Shown one piece after another: positions 44,528 through 55,300 of a stretch of 64,000 nt of DNA. The notes below the pieces were generated by a model. The model searched no databases. It saw nothing but the letters and a program-made list of their open reading frames with translations, and was not told the DNA's origin. The stretch covers positions 2,252,130 through 2,316,129 of the forward strand of contig OY986966.1 of assembly GCA_963920575.1 (NCBI GenBank). The letters are read 5' to 3'. The stretch is from Narthecium ossifragum (Eukaryota; Streptophyta; Magnoliopsida; Dioscoreales; Nartheciaceae). Every line of letters begins with the position of its first letter. Within the stretch, counting starts at the first letter, position 1. A program made the position numbers and the translations under genes.

Positions 44528-45971
44528 TGATGAGTCACTAAATATTCATAATTAAACCCCTTAAATTATCTTTGTTAGGCCTACAGTAGTTGTATTTGAT
44601 AGTTTGTTAGTTGATTTCAGATTTAATCATGATTTGAGAAGAAATATAAGAATTTCGACTAAAATGATGAATTTATGTGATAAAGACTACTTCGTCGTCT
44701 GTCAAGAGAATATTCTCTATATATTCTGTATAAGTCCAAATATTCTAGAAATTTAGTACGTGATAGAAGACTTCAAGAGCTACAACTTTCATGTTGGACA
44801 TTTTGCGAGACGCCTGATGGATTAATACCAGTTTTGAAGAAGATAAATATATATAGCTGCTAGAAAACTGGTCCGTTGACGTTCAGAAGAATACTCGCCA
44901 AATATTCCATATAAGTCCAAATATTATGAAATATTCGGGGTATGACAGAAGACTTTCTAATCTACAACTTTCGTGTTGGACAAGATTTCCAATTCCGGCT
45001 TTATTGGACTCAGCTGAGCTCGGAATAAGACTGCCAGAATTAAATCAGGAAATCCGAGTTGCACTAGAAGTCCAACTTAGCCATAACCCTAATTCCGGGA
45101 ATACACCTATAAGAAGGTGTTAGCTGGCCGAAAATAAGCATCTTTTTGATAATCTTTGGAGAAGGAAAAAGAAGACAGAGAGGATGTGGATGGTGACATC
45201 TTCCTATTCCAACCCGATGACTTTTCATCCAAAAAATGAATTGCTAATTATTGTACTTAGGATTATTCATGAAACCCTAGTGTAGTTTTAGTTTTTCTTT
45301 AGTTGGATTCTTGTGAACTTCTCGATGCATGATCTCATGAATATGGTTTTATTGTTAATAGAGTTGAAGGAACAGAGTTCCCTTGACGTACTTTCAGTCT
45401 TATATGATTTCTGTGATTGATTGTAGAGATTTATGATATGGTTTTCATGAAGTTATTGGTTTGCCTTTGAGATAAGTTATGCTACGCGAAGATATGTTGT
45501 GTCAAGGTCATTAGGAGTAGTATAATTTAAAGTAATCATAGGACCAAAGACAATCTATGCCAAGCAAAGATAGGTTATGTCGTTGGGAACATTAACTTTC
45601 TTTTAGGGATTCATGCGAGCTTGTAGTCATATTGTCCATAATGTTGAGAGAAGAGAACAAGAAGATAACTAGAGAAGATTGAAAACGAAACTAGGGCGGA
45701 TTGAGTAATTCCTAAGTCACTTATCTATTGATTCAAATTGATCAACTTTTTATTTCTTTTCTTTATTAGTTTAGATAACTCTATTTTATTTTTGATTCTT
45801 TTCCTTAGTTGTAGGGTTTCGAGAATTGATTTCAATTTCCAACGTTTTCCCTGTGGATCGATTCCCGACCTCACCGCTATCCTACCTAGTAGTTTAGTGA
45901 CTGAATAAGAATTATAAATTTAATATTTGATTGAGTTTGTAACATTTAACGATGACGTTTGTAACCGATCA
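44528..45971 (+). mobile_element. Solo LTR with perfect 5-bp target duplication
   Basis: A 1444-bp sequence begins TGATGAGTCAC and ends ACCGATCA, and is flanked on both sides by CTACT (44523-44527 and 45972-45976). It has TG...CA ends with inverted TGAT/ATCA. Its start resembles the Athila LTR in this window (TGATAAGTCAC), so it is probably from the Athila/Tat branch. The motif CCCTGTGGATCGATTCCC near 45850 fits that group. No PBS, PPT or coding sequence is attached. This is the usual product of recombination between two LTRs. A diverged internal repeat of about 185 bp lies at 44698-44990. Confidence 0.85.
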
Positions 45972-45976
45972 CTACT

Positions 45977-47020
45977 CCGTCTCCATGACCATCGCCGATG
46001 AGGAGTAGATCGCGCCACTGAGTAGAAGGAAGGGATCTTTGCGTGAGAACACGCTGCCAAGTAGATCGTGTCGCCGCTAATGAGTAGATCATACCATCGC
46101 GGTTGGTCGAAGCATCACAAGAGGGCATAAAATAAAGGGATCCGTCAGCCGACAGAGGCTACCTCCTTATCCTCAGCCTCGCTCCAGATTTGGTCAGATC
46201 CGTTGTCGAAAGTGAGGGGATCTACTGCCCCCACTGCTCTAGCCTTTTCCGGCGACTCTGGCATTCTCCGCCAACCACCCTGAGCTCCCAAGTCTTCCAT
46301 AGTGTCCCCTTCTGGCATTCCAAGCTTTCCAAATCTTCCATTACCGCTTCTTCCATCAATTTGAGGTAAGATTGCCGATCGATATGCTTTATTTCGTCTA
46401 GTATTTGTTTTAGGAAAGAATCGATCTTTTTGACGCGATGTTGATCAAGTTTGTGTGGTTATGAGGATCCAGTGTGGATTTGAAAGTGTGAATTGTTTTG
46501 AGATTTGGGTTATGTTTATTTTTGGGTAATCTATGTGAAAAGGCATTGATATTGTGGTTTCCTATTTGCAGATTTGATTTGTTGTTTGGTTTATAGGGTT
46601 TGATTGGCCTTAAGATGATCCATTTTCTTCGTACTAGATTTTAAGATGAATATTAGGATGTTGGTTTGTGGTACTTCTTCTTAGCGAACTTGCTTGGTGC
46701 TTATTAGTCTTTAAATTCTGTCTTACTTGTGGGATTTTATGTGAGAAAGCCTTCTTCATAGCCAAGTTCTTTTTGTTGATTATGTACGTCGATGGATGTA
46801 TGTCCCCTAGTTGTCACCTGAGTATATGACTAGAATAGCAATTTGGTGTAGACTGAAGGCTCATGATTTATCATTTCAAGTTTAGCTTCACTAGATTTTA
46901 ACTTGATTTTCATGTTTGTACTAAATTTGCGATGTGTGGATGTATATAAATGCATAGATCATTGCGTTATCTTATTTCAACATAATTGTTTTCTTCATAC
47001 ATAAATATGCCAATAGTAGG
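45977..47020. other. Intergenic, nothing recognised
   Basis: 45977-46380 is richer in C and contains GCCGATGAGGAGTAGATC-type repeated words. The rest is AT-rich. It could be the upstream part of the broken Myb/SANT-like gene that follows. Confidence 0.4.
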
Positions 47021-47321
47021 AGATGGAATTGGACCGATGGCTAGGATATTGTTCTCCTAGAACATTTGAGACTAGAACACATCGGCAAAGACCGAAGCAA
47101 TGGGAGTTTTACCAAACGGGCATGGGATAGAGTACTCGCCAAATGTAATGGAAATTGAGAAGATAAGCTGGAGTTAAAAAACATCAAGGGGAGGTGGAAG
47201 AACCTGAAAAAAATTATATGTTATCTACAAAGAGCTGTTGGGCAAGAACGGATGGGGTTATAACCCCGAAACGAAGATGGTCGATCCACCTGATATGGTG
47301 GCGTGGGATGAGGTTATTGTG
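47021..47321 (+). pseudogene. Myb/SANT-like domain pseudogene
   Basis: In one frame the sequence reads RWNWTDG, a stop, then DIVLLEHLRLEHIGKDRSNG, SFTKRAWDRVLAKCNGN, another stop, then LELKNIKGRWKNLKK. In a second frame it continues LLGKNGWGYNPETKMVD and AWDEVIV. This is the Myb/SANT-like domain found in LIMYB-type proteins and in the accessory protein of PIF/Harbinger transposons. The lesions are TAG 47042-47044, TGA 47156-47158 and a one-base frameshift at an A run near 47206-47212. A GTAAGA donor-like site follows at 47322. No transposase is visible nearby. Confidence 0.75.
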
Positions 47322-49150
47322 GTAAGAATTGTCCAAATGTAGTATTGATAATTCTGGTTCAAAGATACATATTCTAATTAATGTTCTCTTCTATTCTTCC
47401 AAAATCGTAGGAAATTCGCTCATCTCAGAGAGAAACCTTGTCTTCTATGAAGTAATGGAACTCCTCACGAGCAAGAAAACTGCCACCGAGGAGTTTAGAT
47501 ATTGCTACAACAAGAAGAATGCATAAAGGGATGCAGAGGAAGTGACAGAGTGCATGACATCATCGGATACAACGACTGATGATGTCACCCTCTCCTCGGA
47601 CTTACGCATCGCGTATGTCTAGTATTCATATCAGGGAAGGCGTAGATATATATGACTTGGCAATTAAGTTCAATATGTATCGTGTCAATGTAGCCTATTG
47701 GTTCAGCTGATGGTAGGAGAAGACCGATTTTTACCAAATTAAACTTATTTTGACTTTTTTTTCTTCTACTAAACGTCGACTATTTTTTTCCACTAATTTA
47801 ATCTAAACCAATTTTGACTAAGATGGCACACGTATCAAATATTACTCTACATTAGTCGAAACAAAAGTCAAAATCAGCTATTGTTAGTCAAAATTGGCTT
47901 CTATCGGTATATATGTGAGATAATAATATTATATTTTATTAAAGCATATTTTGACTCTATTTTATATAATTTATTTTATAGTTTTGCATATAAATATTTA
48001 AATTAACTTAATAATTGCTTCAAATATGATAATCTTGGATGCGAAGCATGTTAAGATTTTCATTATTTTTGATAAAATTCTCAATATATACTATTTAAAA
48101 TTAATTTTGATATTTACTAATAATAAAATACAATTCTTACATTATCCCGCTCTTACAATCAAACGCCGTTTCATTATCCAAAGCAGTTATTACTAATTTA
48201 TCGTTATCTTTCGACAAAATGCTTTTGATAAGGTTATGGGTATAGAGCTCGGATTAATTAACCTTATAAGGAGCAGTTTCGGTTAACATGTATTAATTCA
48301 TATCACCTAAGTTTTTTTATATATATTCCCTAAGTTTGCTTTATATAAACATGCATTAATTTATATCAACCTAAGTTCTATTAATATTATCTTATGCTAA
48401 GACTTATATTATTATTTTATATACCCTAAGTTTTATTGGCTATGTTTTATGGTGGCAGTGAACAAAAAGCTATGACCAACCTTCGAACCATGGACCACCT
48501 ACGGGTCAACACAGTTATCTAACTAAAAATTTTAAGTTTGTTAAAATTTTATATTAGCAATAACTAAAAACTGTGTTAGGGGCACATGTGAGTACTAGTG
48601 ATATGATAAGTTTGTATGTTAAATAAAATAAAAATTATACAAACATTAAAAATAATTATATAAAATTATAAATAAAATATTTAGATGCATAAATGAAGGT
48701 TACAGGTTACTTATCTGAATCGACATGGACTATCCCATTTTCCATGCGTTTCCAGTGTCCACGAGCAGAGGAGAAAGAGGCGAGGAACCCCGTGGGACCC
48801 GCGCCGACTCGCCCGATTCGCGACCCGCGTCCGAGTCACGAGCGTCATCGTCGTCCTCCGCCCCACCTTCACATGCCCGTGGGGCCCACCATCCTCGCTG
48901 ACACCAACTCATCCCACTCGAAAGAGAGCACCCCGCTTCCCCTCCTCAGCCGGTTCAGAATAACTAACCTCCTCCCATCCACATAAGCTAACCAACGGAC
49001 CCGCCGTATAACAACTCTCTCCCAATAATCTACCGCCACGTAAGATTTTTAAATAGCTACTATTCTACTCCTATGATGACCGGATGCGCTTCTTGGGTTT
49101 TTGCTGGGTTTTGAAGGGAGGGTTCCCTTTAGCTGCAAGTCCAAGTAATG
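47322..49150. other. Intergenic and SPIKE1-like upstream region
   Basis: 47322-48690 is AT-rich, with four CCTAAGTT words near 48310-48430. 48730-49000 is GC-rich and probably part of the promoter region of the downstream gene. No gene is supported. Confidence 0.45.
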
Positions 49151-49160
49151 ATGGGGAACA

Positions 49161-49168
49161 TATAAAAT
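49161..49168 (+). promoter_or_regulatory. Candidate TATA box of the SPIKE1-like gene
   Basis: TATAAAAT-like sequence (TATAAAATAA at 49161-49170) about 30 bp upstream of the purine-rich start of the presumed first exon. No transcript data are available. Confidence 0.4.
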
Positions 49169-49190
49169 AACCCCCCACACTTATATCACA

Positions 49191-49404
49191 GCAGTGCGCA
49201 GGGAGACAGAGAGGAAAAGGGCGAGCTGAGAGTGGTGCTCGCGACCAAATACTCTTTGGTTTTGGCTGGCTGTTGGCGCACCAAACCTTCCCCCATTGCC
49301 CCTCCCACCCTTGGTCCTCTTGGAGAGGTGTGGAGGAGAGGAGAGCTGGGGTTGCGATGACTCTGGGAGATCTTGAGGGTTTCTAGGGCTTTGGATCCGG
49401 CGAG
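49191..49404 (+). other. Presumed non-coding first exon of the SPIKE1-like gene
   Basis: The region from about 49191 ends at a GGCGAG|GTGGGT donor (49405). It would splice over 2.9 kb to the exon that carries the start codon (52324). The start point is inferred from the TATA box. The exon itself is the first unit of a tandem array. Confidence 0.4.
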
Positions 49405-51190
49405 GTGGGTTTTTTTTGGCAAATTAGCGGTATGTTTGAACTTCCTCTTTCTTTTTCTTGTCTGTTTATTTTTGAGAGTTCTGGCGGAGTTTCTTAAGGG
49501 TTGCTGTTCTTGCTGGATAAAAGATGCTTTCTTGTTTTGTGGATTTCTTGTGCTGAATCGTTTGGTGAGATCAAGACAGAGCCTCGTGGTTGTTTGAGGC
49601 TATGTCGGTTCTGCATTGTGTTTATGATGGGTCTTGAGTGTGAAATTTGCCGCATTTAGACTAGAATGGGCAGTGATATGATGTTGCGAATGGGTTTTGG
49701 CCTTTTGGGGTGGTATTGTTTGAAGGGACTGATAGCCGAAATTTGGTGCTCGTAAGCAGCCCTTTTTTTTTATCTTTGGCTCCCTTGCGTACCAAACCCT
49801 CCGCCATCTTACCTCCCACCCTTTGCCTCTTCAGGCAGGGATGAGTAGACGGGGGAGAGGGTGGAAATGGCTCTGAGAGATCTGCAGGGTTTTTAGGGCC
49901 TTGGATCCGTTGAGGTGGTTCTTGCCCTGTCGGTCTTGATCCTTAACAAGATTCTTTTGCTTGGCTTTGTCAGGCTTTTACCCACTCAATTGTTATGAAT
50001 CACACTGTTTCTCTTTCTTGGTTCTTTATTCTTGGCATAGTGTCATAAGGATGCTGTTCTTCCTGGACAAAAAGCCTTCTTGTTTTGTGGATTTCTTGTA
50101 CCTAATCTTTAGGTGAGACCAAAGATATCAAATCCTTGGTTGTTTGAGGTTATATAGGTCCTGCATTGTGTTTATGGTAGGTTTTTCATTATGGAATCAT
50201 CCACGTTTAAGATAGCAATTGGCAGCGGTACGATAGTGTGAGTGGCTTAGGGGGATTTTATTTGAAGGAACTGATAACCAACAGGCAACAGGTGGTGTTC
50301 GCAGCCAAATCCTCTTATCTTTAGCTCCTTTCTTGCATATCAAACCCTCCCTCATTTCATCCCCCACCCTTTGCCTCTTAACACGGGGAGGAGTGGACTG
50401 GAGAGAGTGTGGAAATGGCTGCAAGACATCTGTAGGCTGTTTAGTGGTTTGGATCTGTTGAGCTGGTTCGTGGCCTGTCATTCTTGATGCCCTAGCAAGG
50501 CTCTTTGGCTCGGCTTGCCAGGTTTTTCTCGGTTAATTGTTTGAATCTACCTCTTTATCTTTCCTGGCTCTTTATTTATTAAGTTTGAGAGTTTTGGCAT
50601 AGTTTCATAAGGACGATGTTCTTCCTTGACATAATGCTGCCTTGTTTTGTGGACTTCTCGTACCACCGAATCTTTGGTGAGACCAAAGATATTGAGTCTT
50701 GTGTTGTTTGAGGTTATATAGGAACTGGCATTGTGTTTATTTTATGGGTTTTTGAGTATGGAATTAACTGTATTTAGATGAGAATGGGCAGTGATATGAT
50801 AATGAGAATGACTAGGGAGCGGACAGGAGAGAGTGTGGAAATGGGCGCGAGGTATCTCGAGAGTTTTTAGGGTTTGTGTCTGCTGAGGTGGTCCTTGGTT
50901 TCTTGTTCTTGATGCCTGTGCCCTAACGGCATACTTTGGTTTTGTTTCTCTTTCTATTAAATAACTTGGGTTTATTCTTTTAGAGGGTTTGCGATTGTTT
51001 TGATGTATTATCTTCTGCACGGAGAGATGCTGTCGTGTTTTGCAAGTTGAGAGCATAGGTATTGAATTATTGTCTGAGCTTATAAGTCCTGCATTCTGTT
51101 TAGAATGGTATCTTGAGTGCAATCATCCACATTTAGACAAAAATGGCCTGTGATATGATCAACCGAATGGTTTAGGGGGGGGGGGGGGGG
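49240..51190 (+). repeat. Four-copy tandem array of first exon plus intron 1 sequence
   Basis: Diverged copies lie at about 49240-49740, 49745-50280, 50290-50810 and 50815-51190. The order of landmarks is conserved: CCAAACC-type and CCCACCCTT blocks, GAGAGTGTGGAAATGG, GGATCCGTTGAGGTGG, TTGTTTTGTGGATTTCTTGT, GTTGTTTGAGG, CTGCATTGTGTTTATG and GGGCAGTGATATGAT. Spacing of the last landmark is about 550, 566 and 359 bp; the fourth copy is shorter. A GAG|GTGG donor is kept in copies 1, 2 and 4. Copy 3 has GAGCTGG. Confidence 0.8.
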
Positions 51191-52323
51191 TATTGTTTTG
51201 GCATCAGTGCAATTGGGATGTTAAGTTTAAAGCAATATGCGGAAAAGTAGGTTTGACTGATTATGGTCTTTAGTAGGGAAAATCGTAGGCTTATTTTCTC
51301 TTGAAAAATAGGCTTTCATGATACCGCATATTTGACCGGTTTAAAAGTGTAGGAAAATTATGGCTGGAGGGTGGATATTGGAATAAATCGTTGGAAGTGA
51401 AGAGCGACAGGCCACTGAGTTAGCTGGTTTATCTCTTTGGTCAGTTCTACGGGAATAAAAACAGCAGTTGTTTTCCTATTGTTGTATGTTTGACACTATT
51501 GACATCATCGAATATGACTTTGCATTGTTTGTTTGTTGTTTATTTTTTACTGTGTATTTATTTCTTTCCCATATGAAGGAATAGATGGCCAATTTCTCTG
51601 GAAATGTCACTTGAAACTCTTGTCAGCTGCTTCTTTCGATATTCAATACGGATGAGCGATGTGTGAAATGTTTTTTTAGCACATTTGTATGTGATATTTG
51701 GACTTTGTCTCTAAGAAAATGTTAATGCATATCGAATTCTGGTTTACCATATAGGTGCATAACTTGGATTTTCTATTAAACTTTAATTAATCGTTTTGAA
51801 TGCTTCCTTAAACTATTTGCTGGATATGATGATTTTGACTTTCATTTTCAGCCATGTGAAAGATAAGTTGATAAGCTTATTTCATATGAATTGCAACCTA
51901 GTGTTTTTCAGCACTAAGGCTCGTTTGTTAGTGCCTTTTTCATTTACTTTTTCAGTACTTTTCTTTTGGTTATGGTTTCATGTGCAAGCAGCTCTTGCTG
52001 CAGACAGTATATTTGTTGCGGGCCTCTGAAACTGGTTGAAGCGAGTTTACTGTATCTTAGTGGAAAGAAATATCTTTAAACTTTGTTTTTGGGTGCTATA
52101 TATGATCAATTAACTTCCAAAGTATGTTGTCTACAATATCTTCTTATGACATGAGGGATCTGTTCAGCTGCTTTGCTTGTTTATTAAGGAACACGATTTC
52201 TCTGGTTTGGCATAATGTGCATTCTATTTTCTTGATTATTCAATGTTTTAATACCCAATAGCTAGGTATTGTCTGATATCTCTCTCATATTGATGCTTAT
52301 ATCTTTATGAAACATTGTTTCAG
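51191..52323 (+). other. Rest of intron 1 of the SPIKE1-like gene
   Basis: AT-rich intron sequence after a 16-G run (51175-51190). It ends in the acceptor TTTCAG at 52323. Confidence 0.5.
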
Positions 52324-52326
52324 GCA

Positions 52327-55300
52327 ATGGAGGAGTTGTCATCTAATGTGCATCGCTTTAGGAAGATACCCCGACAATCATTAGCAGCTAATCTGGAGCT
52401 AGATCCATTGGTTTGTTTCTTCTCCTCTCTTATGTTAATCTTCATACTTTGCATTGTATTTTCATTAGGATTTTATACCCAATATCGAGACACTTCTCAA
52501 TCACTGAGATTGTAACCTATACATTTTCCCAATGTCTATACGTCAATTCAGATAAATAGCTATCTCGTGGAAGTCATACATACATCAATTCAGATAGATA
52601 GCTATCTCGCGGAAGTCATACATGGAAAGGGAATTTAATAAGTATGCTGGCAGGATCTATATATACCTTTTTCTTCATTAAGTACGCTTGTTGGCTGACG
52701 GGTCCAGCTTTAGAGGCATGGTTACTCTGCAAAATAGACTCATCATCTCGGTAATCTTTACTCCCAGCCAAAGGTAAAGGTAGGTAACAACAACAGCTAC
52801 TCATATACACGTGTTTGTGTGTTAATACACTTGCTTGTGTATCCAACAACACCTCATGTCCACATGTATGTGTATTATTACACATGAGAGAGGTAGAGAG
52901 AGGGAGGGAGAGAGGGAGAAAGGGAGGAGGAAGGAGCTTGTAAGGTTAGTTTGTTAGGGTGCAAGCAACAGGTGCAACCTTGTGTTTCCTACAGATGTGG
53001 TTTGGTGGGTACAAAGGATCCTTGGCTAGCCTCTCACGATCACCTGGATGAGTTATAGAATATTCAGGGAGCACCCTCTTTGGGATGAACATTGAAGTAG
53101 GGTTTATCTATTGGTTTGAAGTTTCTATGATTGGTCATCAATCTATTACTGACATTGACCTTTTCTACATCAGGCTTACAAAGTTGCGTTCATTTAGCCA
53201 AGTAATTGTATGATTTCAATCATCTAATGCATGTTGATTTGGCTTTCTTTCACATTTTGTTACGTGGCCTGCAGAATAAATTTTCACACATTCTTTCCTT
53301 TCTGGATATCAGTATTTACCTAGCTGTTAAGGAACATCATAAACTCTAATAACATTGTTTTCGTGCTTTCAGTTGAATGACAACCTAGAGCAATGGCCAC
53401 ATCTAAATGAGTTGGTTCAGTGCTATAAGGCTGATTGGGTGAAGGATGAGAATAAGTATGGCCACTATGAATGTGTTGCATCTCAGTCATTTCAAAGTCA
53501 AATTTTTGAAGGCCCAGATACCGACATTGAAACAGGTTGGCATCACAGTAAACATTCTTGCAATTGGAGCAAAGAAGGCTTTTCTAGATTAATCTTGTAT
53601 ACCACTTTTGCAGAAATGCGTCTTGCTAGTGCAAGAAATTCCAAGACTGAAGATGCTACTGATGATGACATCCCCAGTACCTCTGGAAGGCAGATATCTG
53701 AAATTGGTCCTTATTTTTCATCTTCAAATGGTTTAAATGAGGTGAACGCTCCATCTCTGTATAGTTGTAAAGAGCCACGAAGATAGTATACCTGTTTTGG
53801 TTGTTCATTATAGTCTTGTCGAATGCAAAGGGAATGGGTCTTTGTACCTTATTTTTGAGATTTATATCTCTTTAAAGAATATTAAACAATCTGTTAATTT
53901 CTATGAGTTTTAATCATCTCTTTCCTTCCTAATGGCTTGCAATATGTTTATTTACTTCGGAATTGACAACAAATTTGCCAAACTAATCTAAAAAGCAAAA
54001 AATGCAGCATTAGTACAAATGGATATCCAGTTTGGTGGTATGACTTTAACTTCGCTTCAAGTATTGTACTCAGCAACCCATATCCACCATTTTTATTCGT
54101 CTCCAATGTTTATAGATTGCTTGTTAATGTACTTGATACCAGTTGCACGCATACTAGAATATGTAACTATCCCAAGGAAAAACATTGTACAATTTCTGAA
54201 AGTGGGAGAAGATGAAGGGATTATTTAATCTGAACTCTGGAAAGGAAGTTAGATTGAGAACATTGAACATATCTTAGTTAAGAGTAAAGCTACTTTATCT
54301 GGTATTCTGGGTGGTATGCAGTGAATTTCAAGAACTACTATGGATCAGGCGACATATTGTTACATTGTTGGTGCACCATATGAAGTGCCTGGTTGAGAGT
54401 GGGCCCATATGCTTAATCTTCTCTATGGCACCTTTGTATAGTTGAGTTTACCTTACATTCTTATAAGTCAAACTTCATAAATTATATTCATGTCTCTTTT
54501 AAATCTATAATTAAGCATGTTGCTAGTGTTATAGCCATTGTAAATTAGGGTTTATGCTCCTGTGACTTTTCTGAGAAAGAATGGCCTTTGAAATATAAGC
54601 AGCAAAGGAGAGTGTTCTTCTCTTCAGAATTCTCTATTATTTGATTAGTAGATTTTGGAAATAGCATTTTGGCTTGATCTGTGTTTGCTATGCATTTCAG
54701 CATTTTGGTGAATCACCATTGCCAGCATATGAGCCAGCATTTGACTGGGAAAATGAAAGATCATTAATTTTTGGGCAAAGGACACCTGAAAATTATCCAG
54801 CACAAAGCAGGTTTACTTGACTTCCATAGATATTTTCCTCTCTACATCTCTTGTGTGAACTGATCGTGCTTGATTGCAGACATATTTTTATTGAACGTGT
54901 AGTTTTTACTTTTGGCTCTTCCTTTTGGTGCTAATTCAGTGGATTGAAGATTACTGTGAAGGTGCTATCCTTGTCTTTTCAAGCTGGATTAGTTGGTTAG
55001 TGCGCTTCTGTATATTTCTGATGTTTGGTTATATTTTAATGGGCTTTATTATTGATCTACAATTTGTCCTAACGTTTTGCGCATTTTATCTTGTAGAGCC
55101 ATTTTATGGTACAATTTGCTTATATAACAGGGAAAGAAGAGAAAAAATGTCAGAGGACTTCTATTTTCAAGTTTTACCGACAGAAATGCAGGATGTAAGA
55201 TGTGATTTTGCCCGCATACTCTCATTTGGGTTTGTGCCTAATAGTTTTATATGCTCTTGAAGGGAAAGAATAAGTACTAGTGTTATGGTAGTGTTTTCAT

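Noticed and set aside
48693..48986. 97-codon frame in GC-rich DNA upstream of SPIKE1
   Set aside because: Proline- and arginine-rich composition follows from GC-rich promoter DNA. No family match.
53742..53786. Direct continuation of the SPIKE1 exon to the stop at 53786
   Set aside because: Downstream sequence from 54701 clearly continues the SPIKE1 protein in phase 0, so the exon must be spliced before the stop.
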